Positions 45,966 to 56,302 of a DNA stretch of 64,000 nucleotides are shown in pieces. Location: NCBI RefSeq assembly GCF_004339765.1, contig NZ_SMGO01000002.1, forward strand, positions 904,001-968,000. Reading direction: 5' to 3'. The translations under genes were made by a program, and so were the position numbers. Source of the DNA: Albibacterium bauzanense (GTDB taxonomy: Bacteria; Bacteroidota; Bacteroidia; Sphingobacteriales; Sphingobacteriaceae). Every line of letters starts with the position of its first letter. The stretch's first letter is position 1. Under the pieces are notes generated by a model. It searched no databases. It saw nothing but the letters and a program-made list of their open reading frames with translations, and was not told the origin of the DNA.

Positions 45966-47090
45966 ATGAGATTCATCGTATCTACCTCAGTTTTATTAAA
46001 GCAGTTACAGGCCGTTAATGGTGCATCAAGCAGTAGTACAGTGTTGCCTATTCTTGAAAACTTCCTATTTGAAATTAAAGACAGTATTCTAACGATTTCA
46101 GCAACGGATTTGCAAACTAGTATGGTTACTTTTTTGCAAGTAGAGTCTAAGGAGGAAGGTAGAATTGCGGTTCCATCTAAAATACTTCTGGATACATTAA
46201 AGACTTTGCCTGATCAGCCAATCGCTTTTACAGTAGATCCGACAACTTCGGCTATTGAAATTAGCGCAGGCGATGGTAAGTATAAACTGACTGGAGAAAG
46301 CGCAGATGATTTTCCGAAGATACCAGTGGTTGAGAATGCTTCTTCTGTATCGATAGCTGCATCTGTTTTAGCTGAATCAATTAATAAAACAATATTTGCT
46401 GTAAGTAATGACGAGTTAAGGCCAGCAATGACGGGTGTTTACTGTCACCTAACACCAAAGAGTACAACCTTTGTAGGTACGGATGCTCATAAGTTGGTTC
46501 GGTACCGCAGAACGGATGTACGCTCTGAGGTGGAAGCTTCTTTGATTTTGCCTAAAAAGGCATTGTCTTTATTAAAGGCATCGCTTCCTTCAGAAGATGT
46601 TACGGTTTCTATTGAATACAATGCTACCAGTGCTTTCTTTAAGTTTGGTAATATTAATTTGATCTGCCGTTTAATTGATGAGCGCTATCCAGATTATGAA
46701 GCGGTTATTCCTACTTTAAATCCAAATAGATTATCCATTGACCGTGTATTGTTTTTAAATTCATTGCGTAGAGTAGTTATTTATGCTAATAAAACAACGC
46801 ATCAGGTGCGATTAAAGATAGCAGGTAGCGAATTGAATATCTCATCAGAAGATCTGGACTTTTCGAACGAAGCTCATGAACGCTTAAGCTGCCAGTTTGA
46901 AGGCGAGGATATGGAGATTGGATTTAACGCTAAGTTTCTGATTGAAATGCTTAACAATTTAGATTGTGAGGAAGTGCAGCTGGAAATGAGTACATCAAAT
47001 CGTGCGGGTTTATTAACGCCTTCTGTTTCTGAGGAAAATGAAGATGTGCTGATGTTAGTTATGCCAGTTATGCTTAATAATCAGGCTTAA
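45966..47090 (+). CDS. dnaN: DNA polymerase III beta subunit (sliding clamp)
   Basis: 374 residues, three clamp domains, normal length. LRPAMTGVYC (about 141-150), FVGTDAHKLVRY and the C-terminal LMLVMPVML (MPM-type tail that forms the ligand pocket) are family marks. It probably binds QVDLF in the DinB polymerase encoded about 9 kb upstream. dnaA is not adjacent. A CAATTTTG element 27 bases before the start is a one-mismatch -7 box. Confidence 0.97.
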   Translation: MRFIVSTSVLLKQLQAVNGASSSSTVLPILENFLFEIKDSILTISATDLQTSMVTFLQVESKEEGRIAVPSKILLDTLKTLPDQPIAFTVDPTTSAIEISAGDGKYKLTGESADDFPKIPVVENASSVSIAASVLAESINKTIFAVSNDELRPAMTGVYCHLTPKSTTFVGTDAHKLVRYRRTDVRSEVEASLILPKKALSLLKASLPSEDVTVSIEYNATSAFFKFGNINLICRLIDERYPDYEAVIPTLNPNRLSIDRVLFLNSLRRVVIYANKTTHQVRLKIAGSELNISSEDLDFSNEAHERLSCQFEGEDMEIGFNAKFLIEMLNNLDCEEVQLEMSTSNRAGLLTPSVSEENEDVLMLVMPVMLNNQA

Positions 47091-47132
47091 TAAAGGCCTT
47101 CTTTTGCATCCTTTTCTTATACATCATATAAA

Positions 47133-47777
47133 GTGGAAATAATCCAAACGCTTATAGATTTTGTTCTTCATATTGATGAACATCTTGTTGAAATTGTTAA
47201 CTCCTATCAGACCTGGACTTACCTTATTCTTTTTTTGATTGTTTTTGCTGAAACAGGATTTGTAGTGACTCCTTTTTTGCCGGGTGATTCTTTGTTGTTT
47301 GCTGCCGGTGCAATTATTGCAAAACCGGAGACTGATTTGAACATTTTCTTGATGTGGGCCATATTTGTCAGTGCCGGTTTTTTAGGCGACTGGTTGAATT
47401 ATCATATCGGAGAATATGTTGGTCCGAAAGCTTTTAATGGTAAGGTTAAATTTCTAAAAAAGGAGTATTTAGATAAGACTCAGGCTTTTTATGATAAGCA
47501 TGGAGGTAAAACGATCATCTATGCTCGGTTTATTCCTATAGTGCGCACTTTTGCGCCTTTCGTTGCTGGTGTCGGGACGATGAGCTATTCTAAATTTGCT
47601 TCTTATAATATAATAGGAGCTTTGTTATGGGTTACCAGTTTCTTGTTTTTAGGATACTTCTTTGGAGGCTTGCCTATTATAAAAGATAACTTCACGGTTG
47701 TTATTTTCGCTATTATTATTCTTTCTATTATTCCCCCCATTATTGAGGTTTTTCGTAACAGGAAGAAAGCCCAATAA
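47133..47777 (+). CDS. DedA-family membrane protein
   Basis: 214 residues with a GTG start at 47133, no better start nearby. The DedA/SNARE-associated domain has FAETGFVVTPFLPGDSLLFAAGAI (about 39-62) and YARFIPIVRTFAPFVAGVGTMSY (about 130-152), including the conserved RF.P..R arginines. Family members move undecaprenyl phosphate or phospholipids across the inner membrane; which lipid here is unknown. Confidence 0.92.
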   Translation: MEIIQTLIDFVLHIDEHLVEIVNSYQTWTYLILFLIVFAETGFVVTPFLPGDSLLFAAGAIIAKPETDLNIFLMWAIFVSAGFLGDWLNYHIGEYVGPKAFNGKVKFLKKEYLDKTQAFYDKHGGKTIIYARFIPIVRTFAPFVAGVGTMSYSKFASYNIIGALLWVTSFLFLGYFFGGLPIIKDNFTVVIFAIIILSIIPPIIEVFRNRKKAQ

Positions 47778-47814
47778 TAATCTCTCTAAATAGCTGAAAT
47801 TTTTTCTCTAAGTA

Positions 47815-47845
47815 TTTGATACTTATTGTAATTTTTCTATCTTTG
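47815..47845 (+). promoter_or_regulatory. Promoter of the ribosomal protein operon
   Basis: TTTG (47815-47818), a 19-base spacer and TATCTTTG (47838-47845): both elements match the Bacteroidota consensus (TTTG and TAnnTTTG). It lies 76 bases before rplC, making rplC the first gene of this transcript. The leader has a hairpin CGAAGC-6-GCTTCG at 47876-47893. Confidence 0.75.
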
Positions 47846-47921
47846 CCGTCCCTTAGGGAATTACTATGTCTTGAGCGAAGCCCTACTGCTTCGATGGACA
47901 CAAACAGAAATTAAAAGAAAA

Positions 47922-48536
47922 ATGTCAGGAATTATTGGAAAAAAAGTAGGAATGACCAGCATTTTCGACGAACAGGGACGGAATATTCCTTGTACGGTTA
48001 TCGAAGCTGGCCCGTGCGTGGTAACGCAGATACGCACGGAAGAAAAAGATGGCTACTCTGCTGTTCAATTAGCTTTCGATGATAAGAAAGAAAAGAACAC
48101 AACGGCTTCTTTAAAAGGGCACTTTGCTAAAGCAAATACAACGCCTAAGCGTAAATTAGTTGAAATTGGAACGTTCCCCGATGAGAAGAATTTGGGTGAT
48201 GTTGTAACTGTATCAATTTTCTCTGAAGGAGATTTTATTGATGTGGTTGGTACATCAAAAGGAAAAGGTTTCCAAGGTGTTGTAAAACGCCATGGATTTG
48301 CCGGTTCTGCTCAAACTCACGGTCAGAAAAGCCGGTTACGTGCTCCAGGGTCAGTAGGTGCTGCATCTTGGCCTTCGCGCGTATTTAAAGGTATGAGAAT
48401 GGCTGGTCGTATGGGTGGTGATCGTGTAAAGATTCAGAACTTACAAGTACTTAAGGTTTATGAAGATAAAAACCTTATTGTAGTTAGTGGTTCTATTCCA
48501 GGTGCGAAAGGTTCTTACGTAATCGTAGATAAATAA
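47922..48536 (+). CDS. rplC: 50S ribosomal protein L3
   Basis: 204 residues from the ATG at 47922 ([15 protein letters not shown]); an upstream in-frame start would add non-family residues. [26 protein letters not shown] is the L3 signature. First gene of the operon: rpsJ (S10), normally just before it, is absent, and dedA lies upstream. Confidence 0.97.
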   Translation: MSGIIGKKVGMTSIFDEQGRNIPCTVIEAGPCVVTQIRTEEKDGYSAVQLAFDDKKEKNTTASLKGHFAKANTTPKRKLVEIGTFPDEKNLGDVVTVSIFSEGDFIDVVGTSKGKGFQGVVKRHGFAGSAQTHGQKSRLRAPGSVGAASWPSRVFKGMRMAGRMGGDRVKIQNLQVLKVYEDKNLIVVSGSIPGAKGSYVIVDK

Positions 48537-48540
48537 GAAG

Positions 48541-49170
48541 ATGGAAGTTAAAGTTTTAAACATATCAGGTAAAGAAACAGGTGCCAAGGTGCAACTTCCT
48601 GAAGCAATATTTGGTGTTGAGCCTAACGATCATGCTATTTATTTAGATGTTAAGCAATATCTTGCAAATCAAAGACAAGGTACTCATAAGTCTAAACAAC
48701 GTAATGAAATAGCTGGTTCAACCCGTAAATTACACAAACAAAAAGGTACTGGTGGTGCTCGTGCTGGTAGCATTAAATCACCTTTATTTAATGGTGGAGG
48801 ACGTATTTTTGGTCCGCAACCACGCGATTACAGCTTCAAACTTAACAAGAAATTGAAAGTTGTTGCTCGTAAATCTGCATTAAGCTATAAGGCTAAGGAT
48901 AGTAATATTTTAATTTTGGACGAAGTAACCTTCGATTCAGTTAAAACTAAGAACTATGCTAAAATGATTGCTGACTTAAACGTTTCTAACGAAAAAACCT
49001 TAATGGTTTTGCCGGCAATTAATAACAACGTTTATTTATCCAGCAGAAACCTTAAGAAAGTAAAAGTTATTACTGCAGCTGAACTGAACACATATGATGT
49101 TCTTAATGCAGGTAAATTATTACTTACGTTGGATTCTGTTAAAATTTTGGAGGAGGCATTGGCCAAGTAA
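48541..49170 (+). CDS. rplD: 50S ribosomal protein L4
   Basis: 209 residues. [16 protein letters not shown] with [15 protein letters not shown] is the L4 extended-loop region that lines the exit tunnel. In E. coli L4 represses its own operon; no matching leader structure can be named here. Confidence 0.97.
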   Translation: MEVKVLNISGKETGAKVQLPEAIFGVEPNDHAIYLDVKQYLANQRQGTHKSKQRNEIAGSTRKLHKQKGTGGARAGSIKSPLFNGGGRIFGPQPRDYSFKLNKKLKVVARKSALSYKAKDSNILILDEVTFDSVKTKNYAKMIADLNVSNEKTLMVLPAINNNVYLSSRNLKKVKVITAAELNTYDVLNAGKLLLTLDSVKILEEALAK

Positions 49171-49171
49171 G

Positions 49172-49465
49172 ATGGAAATATTAAGGAAACCAATACTAAC
49201 AGAAAAAGCATCTGCTTTAACCGAAAAGTTAAATCGTTATGCTTTTCAAGTAGATCATAGAGCAAACAAGTTGCAAATTAAAGCCGCTGTTGAAAAAATG
49301 TTTGGAGTTCAGGTTAAAGCAGTAAACACAGCAGTGGTTACTGGTAAAATGAAATCTCGTCAAACAAAAACAGGGATTGCATCTGGCCGCGTTGCAAAAT
49401 ATAAAAAGGCTATCATCACTTTAAATGATGGCGATATTATTGACTTTTACAGTACTATACAATAA
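49172..49465 (+). CDS. rplW: 50S ribosomal protein L23
   Basis: 97 residues from the ATG at 49172, 1 base after rplD stops. LRKPILTEKASAL at the N-terminus and ANKLQIKAAVEKMFGVQVKAVNT are the L23 motifs. It sits at the tunnel exit where trigger factor and SRP dock. Confidence 0.96.
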   Translation: MEILRKPILTEKASALTEKLNRYAFQVDHRANKLQIKAAVEKMFGVQVKAVNTAVVTGKMKSRQTKTGIASGRVAKYKKAIITLNDGDIIDFYSTIQ

Positions 49466-49468
49466 AAC

Positions 49469-50293
49469 ATGGCAGTTAAAAGATTCAAACCGGTAACACC
49501 TGGTACTCGCTTTAGAGTGGGCGCTGACTATTCTGGAGTTACAACAAATGTTCCTGAAAAATCATTAGTTGTAAAGATCAAGAAGTCAGGTGGAAGAAAT
49601 AATTCCGGTAAAATGACTATGCGTAATCTCGGTGGGGGACATAAAAGATCATACCGATTGATAGATTTTAAACGCGATAAAAAGAATATCCCCGCTACAG
49701 TTGCTACAATAGAATATGATCCAAATCGTTCTGCTCGTATTGCATTATTGCATTACGCAGATGGTGAGAAGCGTTACATTATCGCTCCTGAAGGATTAGC
49801 TGTAGGACAAGTTATTATCTCTGGAGATGATGTTGCTCCTGAAATTGGAAATACATTACCTTTAAAAAGCATCCCTTTGGGTTCTATTATTCATAATATT
49901 GAATTGAACCCTGGACAAGGTGGTACGATTGCACGTAGTGCTGGTACTTATGCACAATTATCTGCTCGTGATGGCAAGTATGCAATTATCAAATTGCCTT
50001 CAGGAGAAACGAGAATGATTTTAGCTACTTGCTTAGCTACTTTAGGTTCGGTTTCGAATCATGAGAGAGCCAATCAGGTTATGGGTAAGGCTGGTGCTAA
50101 GCGTTGGTTAGGCCGTCGTCCTCGCGTTCGTGGTGTTGCTATGAACCCTGTGGATCACCCTATGGGAGGTGGTGAAGGAAGAACATCTGGAGGTCACCCA
50201 CGTTCAAGAAACGGTATATTAGCTAAAGGCTTTAAAACACGTGATAAGAAAAAAGTATCGAATCGTTACATCATTGAGAGAAGGAAGAAATAA
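49469..50293 (+). CDS. rplB: 50S ribosomal protein L2
   Basis: 274 residues. [21 protein letters not shown] and [22 protein letters not shown] (about 225-246; conserved H near the peptidyl-transferase centre) are diagnostic. Overlaps rpsS by one base. Confidence 0.98.
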   Translation: MAVKRFKPVTPGTRFRVGADYSGVTTNVPEKSLVVKIKKSGGRNNSGKMTMRNLGGGHKRSYRLIDFKRDKKNIPATVATIEYDPNRSARIALLHYADGEKRYIIAPEGLAVGQVIISGDDVAPEIGNTLPLKSIPLGSIIHNIELNPGQGGTIARSAGTYAQLSARDGKYAIIKLPSGETRMILATCLATLGSVSNHERANQVMGKAGAKRWLGRRPRVRGVAMNPVDHPMGGGEGRTSGGHPRSRNGILAKGFKTRDKKKVSNRYIIERRKK

Positions 50294-50559
50294 TGGCACG
50301 TTCAATTAAAAAAGGTCCTTATATAGACCATAACTTAGAGAGAAAAGTTCTTTCTATGAATGAAACCAGCAAAAAATCAGTAGTTAAAACTTGGTCACGC
50401 AGATCAATGATTTCACCAGATTTTGTTGGCCATACCTTCGCGGTACATAACGGTAACAAATTTATTCCGGTTTACGTTACGGAAAACATGGTTGGCCATA
50501 AATTAGGAGAATTTGCCCCAACCAGAACATTTAGGGGTCACTCTGAAAAGAAAAGATAA
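50293..50559 (+). CDS. rpsS: 30S ribosomal protein S19
   Basis: 88 residues. [18 protein letters not shown] and the family signature near the C-terminus, [16 protein letters not shown]. It overlaps the rplB stop by one base and is 3 bases from rplV. Confidence 0.97.
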   Translation: MARSIKKGPYIDHNLERKVLSMNETSKKSVVKTWSRRSMISPDFVGHTFAVHNGNKFIPVYVTENMVGHKLGEFAPTRTFRGHSEKKR

Positions 50560-50562
50560 GCA

Positions 50563-50931
50563 ATGGAAGCAGTAGCAAAATTAAATAATTGCCCTACGTC
50601 GCCACGCAAAATGCGTTTAGTAGTAGATTTAATCCGTGGTCAGCGCGTGGAGAAGGCACTATACATTTTAAAGTATACGAATAAAGAAGCCGCAATTCGA
50701 GTTGAGAAACTTTTATTATCGGCTATTAAGAACTGGGAATCAAAAAACGAAGGTCAGCGTCCTGAAGAAAGTGAATTGTATGTAAAGACAATTTCTGTTG
50801 ATGGAGGCCGTCAGTTGAAAAGATTAAGACCAGCACCGCAAGGTCGTGGTTACCGTATTCGTAAACGTTCTAACCACGTTACAGTAGTTGTAGATAGTAG
50901 TAAGAACTTGGTAGAAGCACAAACTAATTAA
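50563..50931 (+). CDS. rplV: 50S ribosomal protein L22
   Basis: 122 residues. [21 protein letters not shown] (13-33) and [24 protein letters not shown], the tunnel-lining beta hairpin and tail of L22. Normal length. Confidence 0.97.
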   Translation: MEAVAKLNNCPTSPRKMRLVVDLIRGQRVEKALYILKYTNKEAAIRVEKLLLSAIKNWESKNEGQRPEESELYVKTISVDGGRQLKRLRPAPQGRGYRIRKRSNHVTVVVDSSKNLVEAQTN

Positions 50932-50935
50932 GGAA

Positions 50936-51742
50936 ATGGGACAAAAAGCACATCCAATAGGTAACAGATTAGGAATCATCAAAGGTTGGGATTCTAACTG
51001 GTTCGGTGGCAACAACTACTCCGATAAATTAGTTGAAGATGAAAAAATAAGAAAGTATCTTTCTGTTCGTATTGCTAAAGGTGGCGTTTCGAAGATTGTT
51101 ATCGAACGTACATTGAAACGCATCACAGTTACGATTCATACTGCTCGTCCGGGTATTGTGATTGGTAAAGGTGGACAAGAAGTTGATAAGATCAAAGAAG
51201 AATTAAAGAAGATCACTAAGAAAGACGTTCAAATCAATATTTTTGAGATTAAACGTCCTGAATTAGATGCTCAATTGGTTGCAGAAGGAGTAGCGAAACA
51301 GCTTGAAGCTCGTATTTCTTTCCGTAGAGCCATGAAAACTTCAATCGCTTCTACCATGAGAATGGGTGCAGAAGGTATTAAGATTATGTGTTCTGGTCGT
51401 TTAGGCGGTGCTGAAATGGCGCGTACAGAGCAATATAAAGAAGGTAGAGTTCCATTGCATACATTCCGTGCTGATATTGACTATGCTTTAGCAGAAGCTC
51501 ATACTACTTATGGTAAAATAGGTGTTAAGGTATGGATCTGTAAAGGTGAAGTATACGGTAAACGTGATTTGTCTCCTAACATCGGTCAAACAAGCGGTCC
51601 TAAAGGACGTGCTCCTGAGGCAGGTGCTGGTGCTGGTAATGCTGATCGTCGTCGTGGCGGTGGAAATGATCGTAATGATCGCAGAGGTGGTGGACATGGT
51701 GGTCAAAACCGCGGTGGTGGTGCAGGTAGAGGAAGAAATTAA
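50936..51742 (+). CDS. rpsC: 30S ribosomal protein S3 with Arg/Gly-rich tail
   Basis: 268 residues, about 35 longer than E. coli S3. The core has [13 protein letters not shown] and the KH domain with [14 protein letters not shown] (about 66-79). From about residue 222 the tail is low-complexity, with [15 protein letters not shown] and several RGGG/NRGGG units, ending GRGRN. Such a tail is likely disordered and RNA-binding; similar glycine-rich S3 tails occur in some Bacteroidota relatives (recollection, not checked). Confidence 0.96.
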   Translation: MGQKAHPIGNRLGIIKGWDSNWFGGNNYSDKLVEDEKIRKYLSVRIAKGGVSKIVIERTLKRITVTIHTARPGIVIGKGGQEVDKIKEELKKITKKDVQINIFEIKRPELDAQLVAEGVAKQLEARISFRRAMKTSIASTMRMGAEGIKIMCSGRLGGAEMARTEQYKEGRVPLHTFRADIDYALAEAHTTYGKIGVKVWICKGEVYGKRDLSPNIGQTSGPKGRAPEAGAGAGNADRRRGGGNDRNDRRGGGHGGQNRGGGAGRGRN

Positions 51743-51788
51743 TTTTTAACAATATTCTCCGTTTAATACGGAATTAAATAATACGAAC

Positions 51789-52211
51789 ATGTTACAGCCA
51801 AAAAGAACAAAGTTCAGAAAAATGCAGAAGGGACGTATGAAAGGTAATGCAGGCCGTGGGGCTGAGCTAGCTTTTGGTTCATTCGGTATTAAGTCTTTAG
51901 AACCTGCTTGGATTACCAGCCGTCAAATAGAGGCTGCGCGTATTGCCGTTACACGTTTTATGAAACGTGAAGGACAAGTATGGATTCGTGTATTTCCTGA
52001 TAAGCCCGTTACAAAGAAACCTGCAGAGGTTCGTATGGGTAAAGGTAAGGGTGCACCAGAATACTGGGTAGCCGTTGTGCGCCCAGGCCGTATGTTATTT
52101 GAAGCTGAAGGTGTTTCTTTAGAAGTTGCTAAAGAAGCTTTACGCCTTGCTGCTCAGAAATTACCGGTTCAAACTAAGTTTGTTATACGTAGAGATTACG
52201 TAGAAGCATAA
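51789..52211 (+). CDS. rplP: 50S ribosomal protein L16
   Basis: 140 residues. [17 protein letters not shown] at the N-terminus and [25 protein letters not shown] (about 76-100) are the L16 motifs. 46 bases after rpsC, unusually loose spacing for this operon. Confidence 0.97.
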   Translation: MLQPKRTKFRKMQKGRMKGNAGRGAELAFGSFGIKSLEPAWITSRQIEAARIAVTRFMKREGQVWIRVFPDKPVTKKPAEVRMGKGKGAPEYWVAVVRPGRMLFEAEGVSLEVAKEALRLAAQKLPVQTKFVIRRDYVEA

Positions 52212-52216
52212 ACATT

Positions 52217-52261
52217 GGCAAGGTTTTTTTGTTTAAATTGCCTAGCCGTTACCGGGCAATT
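52217..52261 (+). promoter_or_regulatory. Candidate switch hairpin between rplP and rpmC
   Basis: TTGCC at 52238-52242 can pair with GGCAA at 52217-52221 or with GGCAA at 52255-52259, the latter in an 8-bp stem (52236-52243 with 52254-52261). A T7 run (52224-52230) lies between. Two mutually exclusive foldings in a 94-base gap inside the operon suggest an attenuator or processing site, untested. Confidence 0.35.
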
Positions 52262-52305
52262 GTATCTAAAACAAAAAATTGAGCTGAGATTAACTGAAAT
52301 ATAAA

Positions 52306-52536
52306 ATGAAAAATTCAGAAATTTTAAATCTGACAACTGAAGAGATTGTAGATCAAATCGCAGAAGAGAGAACTACACTCAGCAAATTAAAATTTGCTCA
52401 TGCTGTTTCGGCTATTGAAAATCCTAACCGGATTAAATATGCACGTAAAGCAATTGCACGTTTACAAACAGAATTATCAAATCGTAAATCGGCAGATGCT
52501 TCTACAGAAGGTGAAACAGCCACTGAAGCTCAATAA
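52306..52536 (+). CDS. rpmC: 50S ribosomal protein L29
   Basis: 76 residues; the helical-hairpin core (residues 1-65, KLKFAHAVSAIENPNRIKYARKAIARLQTEL) is normal and the acidic Ala/Glu/Thr tail (ADASTEGETATEAQ) is an extension. Binds near the tunnel exit. Confidence 0.95.
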   Translation: MKNSEILNLTTEEIVDQIAEERTTLSKLKFAHAVSAIENPNRIKYARKAIARLQTELSNRKSADASTEGETATEAQ

Positions 52537-52548
52537 TTTAAAATCCAA

Positions 52549-52803
52549 ATGGAAAGAAAGTTAAGAAAAACAAGAATTGGGTTGGTGGTAAGTGATAAGA
52601 TGAACAAGTCTATTGTTGTGGCTGTTGAACGTAAAGTGAAGCACCCAATGTATGGTAAGTTCGTTAAAACTACTACGAAATTCAAGGCTCATGATGAGTC
52701 TAATACCTGCGGTATCGGCGACAAGGTATTAATTATGGAAACACGTCCTTTGAGTAAAACAAAGAACTGGAGATTGGTAGAAATTTTAGAAAAGGCTAAG
52801 TAA
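52549..52803 (+). CDS. rpsQ: 30S ribosomal protein S17
   Basis: 84 residues. [33 protein letters not shown] and the C-terminal [23 protein letters not shown] (family signature). Its TAA overlaps the rplN ATG by one base. Confidence 0.97.
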   Translation: MERKLRKTRIGLVVSDKMNKSIVVAVERKVKHPMYGKFVKTTTKFKAHDESNTCGIGDKVLIMETRPLSKTKNWRLVEILEKAK

Positions 52804-53171
52804 TGGTACAACAGGAATCAAGATTAAATGTTGCCGACAATAGCGGAGCTAAAGAAGTTTTAGTGATCCGTGTATTAGGAGGTACCGGTAAGCGTTATGC
52901 GTCTATTGGCGATAAAATTGTTGTGAGCGTTAAAAGTGCAATCCCTTCTGGTAATATAAAGAAAGGTACAGTTTCTAAAGCTGTCGTAGTTAGAACGAAA
53001 AAAGAGATTCGTCGTAAAGATGGTTCTTATATCCGTTTTGATGATAATGCTGCAGTATTGTTAAACAATCAAAATGAACCACGTGGAACACGTATTTTTG
53101 GCCCTGTTGCCAGAGAATTGCGTGAAAAACAGTTCATGAAAATTATTTCATTAGCACCGGAGGTATTATAA
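52803..53171 (+). CDS. rplN: 50S ribosomal protein L14
   Basis: 122 residues. [19 protein letters not shown] and [28 protein letters not shown] are the L14 termini. One base shared with rpsQ; one base before rplX. Confidence 0.98.
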   Translation: MVQQESRLNVADNSGAKEVLVIRVLGGTGKRYASIGDKIVVSVKSAIPSGNIKKGTVSKAVVVRTKKEIRRKDGSYIRFDDNAAVLLNNQNEPRGTRIFGPVARELREKQFMKIISLAPEVL

Positions 53172-53172
53172 A

Positions 53173-53514
53173 ATGGGAAAGATACAAATAACACAACCAA
53201 AATTGAAGATCCGCAAAGGTGATTTGGTACAAGTTATCGCTGGTAATTCAAAAGGGATACAAGGGAAAGTTTTAGAAGTAAATGTGAAAACCAGCCGCGT
53301 AACAGTGGAAGGTGCAAGCATTGTTTCTAAACATACAAAACCTAATGCCACAAACCCAAACGGTGGAATTGTTAAACAAGAAGCTCCAATACACATCTCT
53401 AACGTTGCTTTTGTAGATCCTAAGTCAGGAAAACCTACACGCATCGGACGTCAGAGAAACAGCGAAGATAAACTCGTTCGTGTTGCTAAAAAATCAGGGG
53501 AGGAAATTAAGTAA
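53173..53514 (+). CDS. rplX: 50S ribosomal protein L24
   Basis: 113 residues. [25 protein letters not shown] is the KOW motif of L24, followed by [29 protein letters not shown]. Shares one base with rplE. Confidence 0.97.
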   Translation: MGKIQITQPKLKIRKGDLVQVIAGNSKGIQGKVLEVNVKTSRVTVEGASIVSKHTKPNATNPNGGIVKQEAPIHISNVAFVDPKSGKPTRIGRQRNSEDKLVRVAKKSGEEIK

Positions 53515-54089
53515 TGAGTAACGTTAACGTACCTCGGTTAAAAACCAAATATAACGAAGAGATTCGTACAGCACTGAAAGAGAAATTTCAGTATAAGAGT
53601 GTAATGCAAGTTCCTAAATTGGAGAAAATTTCAATTAATCAAGGTGTTGGTGGTGCTACTACTGATAAGAAATTAATTGAAAGCGCTATCAATGAAATGA
53701 CAACCATTACAGGTCAGCAAGCAGTTTCAACTAAATCTAAGAAAGACGTTTCTAACTTTAAGTTACGTAAAGGAATGCCAGTAGGTGTTCGTGTTACGCT
53801 TCGTGATGTTAAAATGTATGAGTTTTTAGATCGTTTAATTGCAGTTGCACTACCTCGTATTCGTGATTTTAGAGGAATTAATGATAAAGGATTTGATGGC
53901 CATGGTAATTATACTTTGGGTGTTACTGAACAAATCATTTTTCCTGAAATAAACATTGATAAAATCAATAAAATTACGGGTATGGATATTACTTTTGTAA
54001 CCACAGCTAAAAACGATGTTGAAGCTTTGGAATTATTAAAGCAATTTGGATTACCTTTCAAAAATCAAAATCAAAATACTAATGGCTAA
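53514..54089 (+). CDS. rplE: 50S ribosomal protein L5
   Basis: 191 residues. [19 protein letters not shown] and [22 protein letters not shown], then [33 protein letters not shown]; binds 5S rRNA. A short Asn/Gln-rich tail (KNQNQNTNG) is an addition. Overlaps rpsN by 8 bases. Confidence 0.97.
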   Translation: MSNVNVPRLKTKYNEEIRTALKEKFQYKSVMQVPKLEKISINQGVGGATTDKKLIESAINEMTTITGQQAVSTKSKKDVSNFKLRKGMPVGVRVTLRDVKMYEFLDRLIAVALPRIRDFRGINDKGFDGHGNYTLGVTEQIIFPEINIDKINKITGMDITFVTTAKNDVEALELLKQFGLPFKNQNQNTNG

Positions 54090-54351
54090 AGAAGGAATTA
54101 AAGCTCGTGGTGTAAAACGTGAGAAATTAGTCGCCAAATTCGCTGAGAAGCGTGCTGCATTAAAAGCAGCAGGTGATTATGAGGCTTTAGATAAATTACC
54201 AAGAAATGCTTCACCTGTTCGTTTGCACAATCGTTGCAAATTAACTGGACGTCCTAAAGGGTATATGCGCCAATTTGGTATTTCACGGGTTACTTTCCGT
54301 GAGATGGCCTTAGCTGGTAAGATCCCGGGGGTAAGAAAAGCTAGCTGGTAA
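54082..54351 (+). CDS. rpsN: 30S ribosomal protein S14, zinc-free type
   Basis: 89 residues from the ATG at 54082 ([17 protein letters not shown]), inside the end of rplE. The zinc motif CxxC...CxxC is replaced: only one cysteine ([19 protein letters not shown]) remains, so this is the longer zinc-independent form. The C-terminus is GVRKASW, typical of S14. Confidence 0.97.
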   Translation: MAKEGIKARGVKREKLVAKFAEKRAALKAAGDYEALDKLPRNASPVRLHNRCKLTGRPKGYMRQFGISRVTFREMALAGKIPGVRKASW

Positions 54352-54436
54352 TTTAATACCAATAAGCAAATAAATTTTAACCGATAAAAGGTCTGAGACT
54401 ATGCTGGTCCGGAAACCATTATCATAACTATATAAA

Positions 54437-54835
54437 ATGAATACAGATCCAATAGCAGATTACCTTACACGAGTAAGGAATGCCATGAAGGCCAACCACA
54501 GGGTTGTAGAAATTCCTGCATCAAACCTTAAAAAAGAAATAACAAAGGTTCTTTTTGATAAGGGTTACATTACGAACTATAAGTTTGAAGACGAAACAGT
54601 TCAAGGAACAATTAAAATTGCCTTGAAATATCATCCGATTACTAAAGTTCCTGCTATTCGCACGCTTAGCCGTGTGAGTAAACCTGGTTTAAGAAAATAT
54701 GCAGGTGTAGATAATATTCCACGTGTTTTGAATGGCCTGGGCATCGCAATTTTGTCTACTTCTAAAGGAGTAATGACAGATAAAGAAGCTCGTATGCAAA
54801 ATATCGGTGGAGAAGTTTTATGTTACGTATATTAA
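54437..54835 (+). CDS. rpsH: 30S ribosomal protein S8
   Basis: 132 residues. DPIADYLTRVRNAMKANH and the C-terminal STSKGVMTDKEARMQNIGGEVLCYVY are S8 signatures. In E. coli S8 represses the spc operon by binding mRNA; the 85-base gap before it here holds small inverted repeats (GTCT-G-AGAC at 54391-54399) of unknown role. Confidence 0.97.
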   Translation: MNTDPIADYLTRVRNAMKANHRVVEIPASNLKKEITKVLFDKGYITNYKFEDETVQGTIKIALKYHPITKVPAIRTLSRVSKPGLRKYAGVDNIPRVLNGLGIAILSTSKGVMTDKEARMQNIGGEVLCYVY

Positions 54836-54850
54836 TCAGGAGAAAACACG

Positions 54851-55408
54851 ATGTCAAGAATTGGAAAAGCGCCAATCGCTATCCCGGCCGGAGTAACTAT
54901 AACTGTTTCTGATAAGAATCTAGTTACAGTTAAGGGGCCTAAGGGAGAATTAAGTCAACAAGTTGATTCTGCTATAACTTTTTCTCAAGAAAATGGTGAG
55001 TTAATAGTTAGGCGTGCAACTGAACAAAAAACACATAAATCTCTTCACGGTTTATACCGTTCTTTAGTTGCCAATATGGTAACAGGAGTTACAGAAGGAT
55101 TTAAAACAACACAAGAACTAGTGGGTGTTGGTTACCGTGCTTCACACCAAGGAAATACCTTGGATTTAGTATTGGGTTTCTCACATCATATTGTGTTTGT
55201 CTTACCGAAAGAAGTTAAGGTTACTACCGCTTCTGAAAAAGGTAAAAACCCAACAATTACATTAGAGTCTATTGACAAACAACTTATTGGACAAGTAGCA
55301 GCGAAGATTCGTCAACTACGTGCTCCTGAGCCTTACAAAGGAAAAGGTATTAAGTTTGTGGGTGAAGAGTTAAGAAGAAAAGCAGGTAAATCAGCAGCTA
55401 AAAAATAA
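54851..55408 (+). CDS. rplF: 50S ribosomal protein L6
   Basis: 185 residues. [16 protein letters not shown] at the N-terminus and [27 protein letters not shown] at the C-terminus, the L6 signature. Normal length. Confidence 0.98.
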   Translation: MSRIGKAPIAIPAGVTITVSDKNLVTVKGPKGELSQQVDSAITFSQENGELIVRRATEQKTHKSLHGLYRSLVANMVTGVTEGFKTTQELVGVGYRASHQGNTLDLVLGFSHHIVFVLPKEVKVTTASEKGKNPTITLESIDKQLIGQVAAKIRQLRAPEPYKGKGIKFVGEELRRKAGKSAAKK

Positions 55409-55413
55409 TCATC

Positions 55414-55767
55414 ATGGCAGGAAAAAAATTATCTCGCAGAGAGCGAATCAAAAGAGGGATTAGAAAACGCCTATCAGGTTCAACCGAACGTCCTCGTCTG
55501 TCTGTTTATAGAAGCAATAAAGGCATCTATGCACAGGTCATCGATGATATTAATGGTAAAACACTGGTTGCGGCATCCTCTTTATCTAAAGATTTCAGTG
55601 GATCAGGCAATAAAATTGAGCAATCGAAAACGGTTGGTAAAATTATCGCAGAGAAGGCTATCGCCGCTGGAATTAATAATGTAGTTTTTGATCGTAACGG
55701 ATACTTATATCACGGCAGAGTTAAGTCTTTGGCTGAAGGTGCTCGTGAAGGCGGTCTTAATTTTTAA
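55414..55767 (+). CDS. rplR: 50S ribosomal protein L18
   Basis: 117 residues. [35 protein letters not shown] and [26 protein letters not shown] match L18, a 5S rRNA binder. 5 bases after rplF. Confidence 0.97.
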   Translation: MAGKKLSRRERIKRGIRKRLSGSTERPRLSVYRSNKGIYAQVIDDINGKTLVAASSLSKDFSGSGNKIEQSKTVGKIIAEKAIAAGINNVVFDRNGYLYHGRVKSLAEGAREGGLNF

Positions 55768-55778
55768 TAAGAAGAGAG

Positions 55779-56297
55779 ATGTCAACAAGTAGTATAAAGA
55801 GAGTAAAATCAAGCGATATTGAATTAAAAGATCGCTTAGTAAGTATTCAGCGCGTTGCCAAGGTAACCAAAGGTGGACGTACATTTAGCTTTTCAGCAAT
55901 TGTTGTTGTAGGTGATGAAAATGGCGTTGTAGGTTTTGGTTTAGGTAAAGCTAAAGAGGTTACTGAAGCTATCGCTAAAGGTATCGACGATGCTAAAAAG
56001 AATTTAATTAAGGTTCCTGTAATTAAAGGAACTGTTCCACATACCCAAAATGGTAAATATTCTGGTGGTAGAGTTTTAATTAAACCTGCTGTTAGTGGTA
56101 CGGGAGTTCTTGCAGGTGGTGCTATGCGTGCTGTTTTAGAGAGCGCTGGTATTACTGATGTATTAGCAAAATCAACAGGATCTTCTAACCCTCATAACGT
56201 GGTTAAAGCAACAATTGATGCTTTAGTTAAAATGCGCGATGCTTATACAGTAGCACAACAACGTGGTGTGGAATTAAGTAAGGTTTTTAACGGATAA
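55779..56297 (+). CDS. rpsE: 30S ribosomal protein S5
   Basis: 172 residues. [27 protein letters not shown] and [17 protein letters not shown] are the S5 dsRNA-binding-type N-terminal motif; [22 protein letters not shown] follows. Ends 5 bases before rpmD. Confidence 0.98.
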   Translation: MSTSSIKRVKSSDIELKDRLVSIQRVAKVTKGGRTFSFSAIVVVGDENGVVGFGLGKAKEVTEAIAKGIDDAKKNLIKVPVIKGTVPHTQNGKYSGGRVLIKPAVSGTGVLAGGAMRAVLESAGITDVLAKSTGSSNPHNVVKATIDALVKMRDAYTVAQQRGVELSKVFNG

Positions 56298-56302
56298 TCA
56301 TC

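Noticed and set aside
51522-51749. Valine-rich 75-codon frame at the end of rpsC
   Set aside because: A frame-shifted reading of the repetitive Arg/Gly-rich S3 tail; composition is an artefact of the GGTGGT repeats.
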